Assembly (NCBI RefSeq): GCF_032854445.1
Contig: NC_088300.1
Location: 40,514,458-40,578,457 of the forward strand
Direction: 5' to 3'
Length of the DNA: 64,000 nucleotides
Source: Liolophura sinensis
Lineage: Eukaryota > Mollusca > Polyplacophora > Chitonida > Chitonidae
This document shows positions 11,076-21,554 of the stretch, one piece after another. Within the stretch, counting starts at the first letter, position 1. Every line of letters starts with the position of its first letter. Made by a program: the position numbers and the translations under genes. Below the pieces are notes generated by a model. The model had not been told where the DNA came from. It saw nothing but the letters and a program-made list of their open reading frames with translations, and did no database searches.

Positions 11076-12513
11076 TTAAAAGACTAATCTCAACGCTGAA
11101 CCACTCTTCTTTTCCCCAGCCCACGTCTTAGACTGGCGACGAAAAGTTCGCATGTGCTCCCTGAAATCTTCATGGTGCATCGGCAGATAGTTCTGTGGCG
11201 TGCAGAGTTCCTACAAAGATAAGAATAAAGTACATTACTGAAATGTGCCTGAGCATAATATCAAGTACATGGACTTAAACTTTCTGGTGATTACTTTTGC
11301 ATATAGTCTTGCTGGATACCAAAAGCCTAAATAAACAAAATTCTTATGTGCCTACCTTTTCTTTCTCAAAGAAGTTTTTGTATCCGCCGTGAAGTAAATA
11401 CATCTCAGGATAACACAGCTGTGGATATCGATCCTTGTTCATCTGCCTGTCTTGGCTCCTTAAAAATCGAGACATTTTTGGACCTCTTTGGGAAGAAAAT
11501 TCACAGTGAAATATTAGAATGCTTCTTTTCGTTCCTCTACTCCTGGTAATGACTGGTTTGGAAATAAGGTTTTGCACAATACTGTCCTTGGTGTAATAGT
11601 TGACAGCTCCTTTGATGTGGCCGCCTTGAAACTCATAAGGATATCTGCAATCCACAATGAGGAATTCTTCTACTACGTCATCAAACTCGTGGTTTTGAAG
11701 CCGCGCCAAAGTTTCCGGCGTGATGGACTTGAGATCTTGATGCTTGCCTGGAACAGTTGGCAAACAGTAGGTCATGCTACCGTCACTGATCAGGTCTGGA
11801 TTTTCCGACACTGCCAAGGAGAAATAAACATTTAAATACTCTGCAGTGGTAATATGTATGTAATAGTATGTAGGTAAAATGCATCTTGCAGTAATATTGT
11901 AAGCAGTTTTGAGAAGATTCACCATTGTTATGATTACCTCTGTCTAGGGCAGTTTTAATTTGATCTTCTGACTGGAAATTGGACGGTCTGAGCAAACACT
12001 TGCTTGTCTCCATCATGTCGTCAGATCTCTTTCTCTTCTGAACAGGTGACTCATCTTCGTCGCTTTCAAAACGCCTTCGCTTTTGGCTATATGGGCAATG
12101 TTTTTTCCAAGGCTCGGGCACCTATAGGGTAAAACATTTTTCATTAATTGTTATATTGTTCTGGCAAATCATGCCATGAATTCTATTCTCCAAAATAATA
12201 CCACACAGAATGCTGGTAGTGATTACGTAAAATGACATAACCGTGATTTTACCTTACTAAGCTGTATAAAAGGCCTGCTAAAAAGCGAAAGTGGACACTC
12301 ATCATTGGTGAAACTGTCGTCAAAGCCTATTCCACTATCTCTGGAATCTTCGTCTTCTAGTAGAAAGGACGAGTTCGCTTTTCTTAGAAAGTAATCCATC
12401 ATCGGGGAAAAGATATTGCCTTCCGCTGCATCATCAGACTGCTTAACTGGACTGTGTAATTCCAAGGAGCAGTCGTCCTCAAACAACTTCTTAGGTAATG
12501 AATATGCCATCAT
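11076..12513 (-). CDS. CDC25: CDC25-like phosphatase, copy 4 (intact)
   Basis: Exons: 12253-12513, 11938-12121, 11356-11810, 11076-11210; 344 aa, all junctions GT-AG and in phase. Key motifs are present: SPVK, DSGIGFDDS, a basic nuclear signal, DCRYPYEF, HCEFSSQR with Cys and Arg, HGGYKNFF, and the terminal QSKTWAGEKK segment. Private changes include Trp for Arg in VPEPWKKHC, Phe for Ser in KRRRFESDEDE, and GSMTYC for GSVAYC. Its spacer resembles that of copy 2 in several blocks, which points to sequence exchange between units. Confidence 0.93.
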
Positions 12514-14717
12514 ATATAATTTGTTTCTTTGACAGTTGGTTTCAGTAAATACTCGGACTGAAGTTCAGTTTATTAAATTCTGATTTATATATCTTGTTGA
12601 TAAAAAAACTCCCAGTAGTTCAAGCTAGCCGGAGTTCTGTTTCAATGGCCAATGAAAATTCATGCCATCTCTACATGGCTTGAAAGAAACAGTTTGTAGA
12701 AAAAACAAGTTAATCACTTTGCGATAATCCAGTTCAGCAATACAGGATTAGCGCTGATGTTCTTTACTCACCTCCCAAACTCACTTTATGCCGCAGGTGT
12801 TGTTATCTACATAACACGTGGGAGATGCTACATAAAGAAAGGGCCACCCGAGGTGAGAAGGCATCATAGTTAGCGTCTTCATAGACGGCAAAATGAACAA
12901 GCCTCATTATTTTGACCATGGCCATGCAAGGGAGTGTATGAAAGGCATTCAGTGTCATTACAAGAGGCAAGTGTCAGAAAGATAACATTCTTCCCCGCTC
13001 AAAAATCATTGTTCACAGTTCAAAATCGTATTTATTTCCAATGTCAAGTTCCCCATATATACCCCATAAAACATTAATTTTCGACTTGCTTTATTACGAA
13101 GAAGGGCGCTTGGAACAACTAGAATGCACTCACCATTTTGTGCTAAGTAAAACCTTCTCAGGCATTTTTTTACACCACCTGATACACTTTTTTCATGAAT
13201 GTTGTTTCCTGTAGTAACCACTTAACTAGTTTGATTGTTAGCGTGTAGGTAATCTATGCAAACTTGAAAACACTGACGGCACCAGAGACGCTGAGTGCAC
13301 GTAGAGAAAGTACAGGTTATACTTGCAGGTAACTTGCGTAAGGCACTCGTCTGCCTTTTATCTACAGTTCATTTAAAACCAGTTTTATACTTTCGAATCT
13401 CCGAACAGTCAACTTCTGAACAAAAACTCTTTTGAAATGAAAAGAAGAAAGTGTTTTGTGTACTTGTATCAGCATCTGCCTCATGCCACAGCTGGTAGGA
13501 AACTTATTTTTCGACTGCATGTGTGTTGTATTAATACATTCATGCATGTGCTCAGTAAAATTGTTGCTTGCCTTGTGTTTCATAATCCACAAAATACAGT
13601 GATATTATAGCTCGTTACGGGCCACATGGTGCTTTCGCGACAGGTAAACTATGCACACGGGATACAGTATAATTAGAACATGACTTTTACCACACGAATT
13701 GCTTCATATCTCTAACTTTTTTTGCTACACCAATGACGGCATAGATGAACGACTCTCCTTTCCCCAGCCCAGGTCTTAGACTGGCGACGGCATGTTCGCA
13801 TGTGCTCCCTGAAATCTTCATGGTGCATCGGCAGGTAGATCTGTGGCGTGCAATCTGTGATTGCGCTTGATATCGTCATCCATATTATATAAGGCAAACA
13901 AACGTTTGCTACAAATAATTTCGGTTCATGTTTATTGGTAGTCCTTAAGAAACGTAAATATTACACAAATGCACCTTAAAACAAATTTTGGAAAGAGTTT
14001 CTCAATGACAGTCTAAAGTCAGGTGTGTACACAGAACAGCCGCTAAAATTTGTTCGAGAAGCAAGGGGGCATGGTGCAGAAAATGTGTTTCATAGTGTGC
14101 ATAATCATCGATACGGGTGCTACAGTGTGTGCGAATCTCTTATTCTGTCATCAAGCTAGGACTTACAGTCTAGGTGTCAAACATTAATCGTAAATTTTAC
14201 ACACTATATGCATCTGTCACTTTAAGTAAGCTTGAGGGGTCGCTCAACGATTTTCACTATATGTGAATGTCACTTTAAGTGAGCTTGGGGTCGCCTCCGA
14301 GCATGGAAGAACAGTTTGTTTTCTAATGTTTTTAGCCAAACACTACTGAATATGAATTTAGAATCCCGTCTGTCTATAATATTACAATTTCTATTCAAAA
14401 TTTAAATGTTTATATTTACGATTTTTTATTCATACATTTTATTCATATCCTACATATTTTGCTAAGAAAATATCGTAGAAAGTAAGAGGAAAACTTAGAT
14501 AACATTCAAAATGCATCTTTTATTTCCGCATATATAGGTCATACACAAACGATAGCACTGGGATAATATCAACAAACAAACAAACATAGGTGTCAAGATT
14601 TAAATAAAAACAGACTATATGTCCACGAACTAATACAGTCTTGATGCGTACAAAACAACAAATGTATGTTTGGTCAACACCCACCATGAAATAAAAAAAT
14701 TAATTGACTTTCACGCC
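12514..14717 (-). other. Spacer between CDC25 copies 4 and 5
   Basis: Decayed last exon at 13753-13855 and an open stretch of 76 codons at 13362-13592. The 5' flank of copy 4 is of the copy 2 type near 12905-12995. No other coding or RNA feature is recognised. Confidence 0.65.
13753..13855 (-). pseudogene. Decayed extra CDC25 last exon, unit 4
   Basis: Reads CTPQIYLPMHHEDFREHM then RRQSKTWAGE in one frame, the best-preserved of the five remnants. It is one base shorter in the tail region (ctctcctttcccc), and its upstream AG has the same wrong phase. Confidence 0.7.
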
Positions 14718-16150
14718 TTAAAAGACTAATCTCAACGCTGAACCACTCTTCTTTTCCCCAGCCCACGTCTTAGGCTGGCGACGAAAAGTTCGCATGTGCT
14801 CCCTGAAATCTTCATGGTGCATCGGCAGATAGGTCTGTGGCGTGCAGAGTTCCTACAAAGATAAGAATAAACAACATTACTGAAATGTGCTTGAGCATAA
14901 TATCAAGTACATGGACTTAAACTTTCTGGTGGTTACTTTTACATATAGTCTTGCTGGATACCAAAAGCCTAAATAAACTAAATGCTTATGTGCCTACCTT
15001 TTCTTTCTCAAAGAAGTTTTTGTATCCGCCGTGAAGTAAGTAAATCTCAGGATAACACAGCTGCGGATATCGATCCTTGTTCATCTGCCTGTCTTGGCTC
15101 CTTAAAAATCGAGACATTTTTGGACCTCTTTGGGATGAAAATTCACAGTGAAATATTAGAATGCTTCTTTTCGTTCCACTACTCCTGGTAATGACTGGTT
15201 TGGAAATAAGGTTTTCCACAATACTGTCCTTGGTGTAATAGTTGACAGCTCCTTTGATGTGGCCGCCTTGAAACTCATAGGGATATCTGCAATCCACAAT
15301 GAGGAATTCTTCTACTACGTCATCAAACTCGTGGTTTTGAAGCCGCGCCAAAGTTTCCGGCGTGATGGACTTGAGATCTTGATGCTTGCCTGGAACAGTT
15401 GGCAGACAGTAGGCCACGCTGCCGTCATTGATCAGGTCTGGATTTTCCCACACTGTCAAGGATAAATAAACATTTAAATTCTCTGCAGTGGTAATATTTT
15501 TAGTATGTAGGTAAAAGGCATCTTGCAGTAATATTGTAAGCAGTTTTAAGAAGATTCACCATTATTATTATTACCTCTGTCTAGGGTAGTTTTGATTTGA
15601 TCTTCTGACTGGAAATTGGACGGCCTGAGTAAACACTTCATTGTCTCCATCATGTCGTCAGATCTCTTTCTCTTCTGAACATTTGACTCATCTTCGTCGC
15701 TTTCCGAACGCCTTCGCTTTTGGCTATATGGGCAATGTTTTTTCCTAGGTTCCGGCACCTATAGGGTAAAATGTTTTTCAATAATTGTTATATTGTTCTG
15801 GCAAATCATGCCATGAATTCTATTCTCCAAAATAATACCACACAGAATGCTGGTAGTGATTACGTAAAACGACATAACCGTGATTTTACCTTACTAAGCT
15901 GTATAAAAGGCCTGCTAAAAATCGAAAGTGGACACTCTTCATTGGTGAAACTGTCGTCAAAGCCTATTCCACTATCCCTGGAATCTTCGTCTGCTAGTAG
16001 AAAGGACGAGTTCTCTTTTCTTAGAAAGTAATCCATCATCGGGGAAAAGATATTGCCTTCCGCTGCATCATCAGACTGCTTAACTGGACTGTGTAATTCA
16101 AAGGAGCAGTCGTCCTCAAACAACTTCTTAGGTAATGAATATGCCATCAT
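14718..16150 (-). CDS. CDC25: CDC25-like phosphatase, copy 5 (intact)
   Basis: Exons: 15890-16150, 15575-15758, 14998-15452, 14718-14852; 344 aa. The catalytic loop is HCEFSSQR with DCRYPYEF and HGGYKNFF upstream and downstream. Substitutions not seen in the other copies include Ser to Trp at the start of exon 3 (VWENPDL), Pro to Asn in the exon 2 CDK-type site (DESNVQKRK, which removes its SP core), and Lys-Met for Lys-Cys region changes (ETMKCLL). The DSG motif and the exon 1 SPVK site are kept. The exon 3 acceptor reads ttgacag instead of ttggcag and is still acceptable. Confidence 0.92.
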
Positions 16151-18384
16151 AGATAATTTGTTTCTTTGACAGTTGGTTTTAGTAAATACTCGGACTGAAG
16201 TTCAGTTTATTAAATTCTGATTTATATCTCTTGTTGATAAAAAAAACTCTCCGTAGTTCAAGCTAGCCGGAGTTCTGTTTCAATGGCCAATGAAAACTCA
16301 TGCCATCTTCACATGGCTTGAAAGAAACAGTCTGTAGAAAAACAAGTTAATCACTTTCCGATAATCCAGTTCAGCAGTGCAGGATTAGCGCTGATGTCCT
16401 TTACTCACCACCCAGATTCACTCCATGCCGCAGGTGTTGTTATCTATGTAACACGTGGGAGATGCTACATAAAGAAAGGGCCACCCGAGGTGAGAAGACA
16501 TCGTAGTTAGCTTCTTCACAGACGACAAAATGAACAAGGCTAGATATTATGACCATTGACATGCAAGGGAGTGTTTGAAAGGCATTCAGTGTCATTACAA
16601 GAAGAAACTGTCAGAAAGATAACATTGTTCACGGCTCAAAAATCATTGTTCACAGTTCAAAATCGTATTTATTTCCAATGCCAAGTTCCCCATATATACC
16701 CCATAAAACACTATTTTTCGACTTGCTTTATTACGAAGAAGGGCGCTTGGAACAACTAGAATGCACTCACCATTTTGTGCTAAGTAAAACCTTCTCAGGC
16801 ATTTTTTTACACCACCTGATACACTTTTTTCATGAATGTTGTTTCCTGTAGTGACCACTTAACTAGTTTGATTGTTAGCGTGTAGGTAATCTATGCAAAC
16901 TTGAAAACACTGACGGCACCAGAGACGCTGAGTGCACGTAGAGAAAGTACAGGTTATACTTGCAGGTAACTTGCGTAAGGCACTCGTCTGCCTTTTATCT
17001 ACAGTTCATTTAAAACCTGTTTTATACTTTCGAATCTCCGAACAGTCAACTTCTGAACAAAAACTCTTTTGAATTGAAAACAAGAAAGTGTTTTGTATAC
17101 TTGTGTCAGCATCTGCCTCATGCCACAGCTTGTAGGAAACTTAATTTTCGACTGCAAATGTGTTGTATTAATACATTTATGCATGTGCTCAGTAAAATTG
17201 TTGCTTGCCTTGTGTTTCATAATCTACAAAATACAGTGATATTATAGCTCGTAACGGGCCACATGGTGCTTTCGCGACAGGTAAACTATGCACACGGGAT
17301 ACAGTATAATTAGAACATGACTTTTACCACATGAATTGCTTCATATCTCTAACTTTTTTTGCTACAACAATGACGGCATACATGAACGACTCTCCTTTCC
17401 CCAGCCCAGGCCTTAGACTGGCGACGGCATGTTCGCATGTGCTCCCTGAAATCTTCATGGTGCATCTTCAGGTAGATCTGTGGCGTGCAATATATGATTG
17501 CGCTTGATTTCGTCATACATATTATATAAGGCAAACAAACGTTTGCTACAAATTATTTCGGTTCATGTTTATTGGTAAGCCTTAAGAAAAGTAAATATTA
17601 CACAAATTCACTTTAAAACAAATTTTGGAAAGAGTTTTTCAATGACAGTCTAAAGTCTGGTGTGTACACAGAACAGCCGCTAAAATTTGTTCGAGAAGCA
17701 CGTGGGCTTGGTGCAGAAAATGTGTCTCATAGTGTGCATAATCATCGATACAAGTACTACAGTGTGTGCGAATCTCTTATTCTGTCATCAAGCTAGGACT
17801 TACAGTCCAGGTGTCAAACATTAATCGTACCTTTTACACACTATATGCATCTGTCACTTTAAGTAAGCTTGAGAGGTCGCCCAACGATTTTCACTTTGGG
17901 TGTCAAACAATAATCGTACCTTTCACACACTATATGTGAATGTCACTTTAAGTGAGCTTGGGGGTCGCCTCGGGGCATGGAAGAACAGTATGTCTTTTAG
18001 AGCTTTTAGGCAAACACTACTGAATATGAATTTAAAATCCCGTCTGTCTATAATATTACAATTTTTATTCAAAGGTTAAATATTTATATTTACGATTTTC
18101 TATTCATACATGTTATCCTGCACATTTTGCAAACATACATCGTAGAAAATAAGAAAAAAACTTAGATAACATTCAAAATGCATCTTTTATTTCCGCATAT
18201 ATAGGTCACACACAAACGATAGCACTGGGATAATATCAACAAACAAACAAACATAGGTGTCAAGATTTAAAGAAGAACAGACTATATGTCCACAAACAAG
18301 TATAGACTTGATGCGTACAAAACAACAAATGTATGTTTGGTCAACACCCACCATGAAAAATAAGAATTGATTGACTGTCAAGCC
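16151..18384 (-). other. Spacer between CDC25 copies 5 and 6 (mosaic)
   Basis: Decayed last exon at 17390-17491 and an open stretch of 73 codons at 16999-17220. Variant bases follow the copy 1 pattern up to about 16635 (ttgttcacggctc). They switch to the copy 4 pattern from about 16700 (cgacttgctttatt, cttctcaggcattttt), marking a recombination or conversion junction. Confidence 0.65.
17390..17491 (-). pseudogene. Decayed extra CDC25 last exon, unit 5
   Basis: Reads CTPQIYLKMHHEDFREHM then RRQSKAWAGE. The Pro-to-Lys change and the short tail (ctctcctttcccc) separate it from unit 1. No in-phase acceptor is seen. Confidence 0.7.
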
Positions 18385-19758
18385 TTAAAAGAAAAATCTT
18401 AATGCTGAACGACTCTTCTTTTGCACAGCCCACGTCTTAGACTGGCGACAGAATGTTCGCATGTGCTCCCTGAAATCTTCATGGTGCATCGGCAGATAGG
18501 CCTGTGGCGTGCAGAGTTCCTACAAAGATAAGAATAAACAACATTACTCAATTGTGCCTGAGCATAATATCAAGTACATGGACTTAAACTTTCTGGTGAT
18601 TACTTTTGAATATAGTCATGCTTGTTACCAAAAGCCTAAATCAACAATATGCTTATGTACCTACCTTTTCTTTCTCAAAGAAGTTTTTGTATCCGCCGTG
18701 AAGTAAGTAAATCTCAGGATAACACAGCTGCGGATATCGATCCTTGTTCATCTGCCTGTCTTGGCTCCTTAAAAATCGAGACATTTGTGGACCTCTTTGA
18801 GATGAAAATTCACAGTGAAATATTAGAATGCTTCTTTTCGTTCCTCTACTCCTGGTAATGACTGGTTTGGAAATAAGGTTTTCCACAATACTGTCCTTGG
18901 TGTAATAGTTGACAGCTCCTTTGATGTGGCCGCCTTGAAACTCATAGGGATATCTGCAATCCACAATGAGGAATTCTTCTACTACGTCATTAAATTCGTG
19001 GTTTTGAAGCCGCGCCAAAGTTTCCGGCGTGATGGACTTGAGATCTTGATGCTTGCCTGGAACAGTTGGCAGACAGTAGGCCACGCTGCCGTCACTGATC
19101 AGGTCTGGATTTTCCGACACTGCCAAGGAGAAATAAACATTTAAATACTCTGCAGTGGTAATATTTTTAGTATGTAGGTAAAATGCATCTTGCAGTAATA
19201 TTGTAAGCAGTTTTGAGAAGATTCACCATTATTATGATTACCTCTGTCTAGGGCAGTTTTAATTTGATCTTCTGACTGGAAATTGGGCGGTCTAAGTAAA
19301 CACTTGCTTGTCTCCATCATGTCGTCAGATCTCTTTCTCTTCTGGACAGATGACTCATCTTCGTCGCTTTGCGAACGCCTTCGCTTTTGGCTATATGGGC
19401 AATGTTTTTTCCTAGGTTCGGGCACCTATAGGGTAAAACATCTTTCATTAATTGTTATATTGTTCTGGCAAATCATGCCATGAATTCTATTCTCCAAAAT
19501 AATACCACACAGAATGCTGGTAGTGATTACGTAAAACGATATAAACGTGATTTTACCTTACTAAGCTGTATAAAACGCCTGCTAAAAATCGAAAGTGGAC
19601 ACTCATCATTGGTGAAACTGTCTTCAAAGCCTATTCCACTATCTCTGGAATCTTCGTCTGCTAGTAGAAAGGACGAGTTCCCTTTACTTAGAAAGTAATC
19701 CACCATCGGGGAAAAGATATTGCCTTCCGCTGCATCATCAGACGGCTTAACTGGACTG
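18385..19758 (-). CDS. CDC25: CDC25-like phosphatase, copy 6 (5' end lost in assembly gap)
   Basis: Exons: 19557-19758 (truncated by Ns), 19242-19425, 18665-19119, 18385-18519. The visible frame is open from SPVKPSDD in exon 1 to the TAA stop. The catalytic loop is HCEFSSQRGPQMS. The C-terminus is the most changed of the set: the Gly-Ser segment reads SRSALRFFF and Gly-Glu before KK is Val-Gln. The start codon and promoter lie inside the 200-N gap or were lost at a misassembled junction, so it cannot be called intact. Confidence 0.85.
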
Positions 19759-19958
19759 NNNNNNNNNNNNNNNNNNNNNNNNNNNNNNNNNNNNNNNNNN
19801 NNNNNNNNNNNNNNNNNNNNNNNNNNNNNNNNNNNNNNNNNNNNNNNNNNNNNNNNNNNNNNNNNNNNNNNNNNNNNNNNNNNNNNNNNNNNNNNNNNNN
19901 NNNNNNNNNNNNNNNNNNNNNNNNNNNNNNNNNNNNNNNNNNNNNNNNNNNNNNNNNN
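19759..19958. other. Assembly gap (200 N)
   Basis: A run of exactly 200 Ns, the size often used for gaps of unknown length. It lies within exon 1 of CDC25 copy 6; sequence resumes inside exon 3 of another copy. The repeat array is probably collapsed here, and further units may be missing. Confidence 0.99.
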
Positions 19959-20377
19959 CTTTGGGATGAAAACTCACAGTGAAATATTAGAATGCTTTTC
20001 GTTCTGGCAAATCATGTCATGAATACTATTCTCCAAAATAATACCACAAAGAACGCTGATAGTGATTACTTCTCATGAATAAGTTGATGAAATGATTGGA
20101 AAACGAGGTAAACAAAACACTTACCTTACTAAGCTGTACAAAGGGCTAAGAACCGAAAGTGAACATCGTTGGTGAAACTGACGTCAAGACCTATTCCACT
20201 ATCTCTGGAATCTTCGTCTTTTATCAAAAACGACGAGTTCCCTTTGCTTAGAAAGTAATCCGTCATCGGGGAAAAGATATTGCCTTCCGCTGCATCATCA
20301 GATTGTTTAACTGGACTGCAGAATTTCAAGGAGGAGTGATCCTTAAGCAACTTCTTAGGTAATGAATATGCCATCAT
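19959..20377 (-). pseudogene. CDC25: Diverged, internally deleted CDC25 copy 7
   Basis: Right after the gap, 19959-20000 matches the part of exon 3 that encodes the active loop (frame reads FHCEFSSQ). It then joins, without a splice site, to sequence that in other units is the intron between exons 1 and 2 (ctggcaaatcatg). Exon 1 follows at 20125-20377 (MMAYSLPKKLLKDHSS, DSGIGLD) and ends at a normal AAG/GT donor, but is 253 nt against 261, so the frame breaks near its 3' end. It is clearly more diverged than copies 1-6, as expected for an array-edge copy that escapes homogenisation. The exon 3/intron fusion could be a real deletion or an assembly chimera beside the gap. Confidence 0.8.
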
Positions 20378-21554
20378 AGATAATATGTTGCTTCGGTAAA
20401 TACCGTTGAGTTGACTAAATTCTGGTATTTATATCTTGTTGGCGAAAAGTTCACCCTAACTTCTCCTGATTTCTTTCATTTTCCAATAAAAATTGATACC
20501 ATTTTGAGATTGTTTGAAAGAATCTTAATCTTTAATCAAAGAGTTAATCCTTGAGCGCTAATCACGTCTAAATAACTCTGCTATCACTATGATTAGCGCT
20601 GGTGTTCTTCACTCGGCTGCTGCACATGTGAGTGATCTTTTGAATTTTTATTTAAATAAACAAACTAATCCTGGAATTCTAGTCTTTATAGAAATTGTAA
20701 TAGTAAGTTAAATTTTCTCTTAAAGAAAGATTTAGACAAAACAGTGTTCTTTACCTTGATAACTAATTATGAAGTGAAACGCACGTATCTTAATTTTTCA
20801 ATATTCTTTACAGTAAAATTAGACATGTGTTAAAGTTCGGCGTTGATGTGCGTGTACACCTGAATAACTGATGCACCTGTCTGTTTATGTGAGTCTCGTG
20901 GCAGGATTACAGCTTAAAGTAGATCCTGGAGGTAAGGAGTTGTTATAGCAGAGTGAAGTAATTACTAGCTTTGCGGACTTGATGAGATGATAATAATATG
21001 GCCTACAGGTTTTCACGAATTAATAAAAACAATATGACATGCAGATGTGAGAAGTAATTGTAGGCCAATATAACGGTAGAGATGAAAAATAAACATAATT
21101 TACATAACACTGTAAACCAAAAAGGAATTATTGATGAAAATTGTATTTGAATAAAGCCCTGATTTAACGGGCCACGATATCACCAAGGGAAGTGACCCTA
21201 AGACCAGAATTGTAACCATGGGCGATAGACCTACCTCTTGCATTTATTATAGGTTTGATAATGTCGTAGGCTGACTACTGCATTACTGTGGTCCTGTTAT
21301 TTAATTCATTTATTTATTTATTTGATTGGAGTCTAATGTCGCATATAAATATGGCGGATTTACATACAGGCATTCATGTACATAACGGCGGCCAAGTTAA
21401 TGAGTTATGGAATATGATTGAATAGCCATCTTTGTTGTTATCCGCTTATTTAGTCTGAAAGGGGAGACTACTTTTGCCCCTAAAAACGGGCTGAAAGTAC
21501 ACGTTATTTCCCTTGGTAAATGCACTCTTTCAGCAAGGAGTTAGCTTTCCACAA
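20378..21554. other. Intergenic region between CDC25 array and GLRX3
   Basis: Divergent intergenic stretch: the 5' flank of CDC25 copy 7 on the left and the presumed GLRX3 promoter on the right (no clear TATA near 21450-21550). A run like the reverse tail of a SINE (atttatttatttgattgg) occurs near 21310. No ORF or RNA gene is recognised. Confidence 0.6.
20428..20487 (-). promoter_or_regulatory. CDC25 copy 7 promoter remnant (TATA, CCAAT)
   Basis: Plus-strand tttatat at 20428-20434 and ccaat at 20483-20487 keep the order and close to the spacing seen in units 1-5, although flanking bases differ. This is the best internal evidence that both boxes were under constraint before copy 7 decayed. 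Confidence 0.5.

Larger units (their letters stand above)
1..19758 (-). repeat. Tandem array of six CDC25 gene units (3.6 kb each)
   Basis: Six head-to-tail units begin at the same motif (atttccgcat) at 1, 3642, 7253, 10880, 14522 and 18189, giving unit lengths of 3641, 3611, 3627, 3642 and 3667 bp; the sixth is cut by the gap. Identity is high throughout, introns and spacers included, so whole segments were duplicated rather than retrocopied. Each unit, read on the minus strand, carries a promoter, four coding exons, about 0.8 kb of 3' flank and a decayed extra last exon. The array starts at or before the left edge of the window, so the true copy number may be higher. Inferred mechanism: unequal crossing-over with gene conversion. 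Confidence 0.95.
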
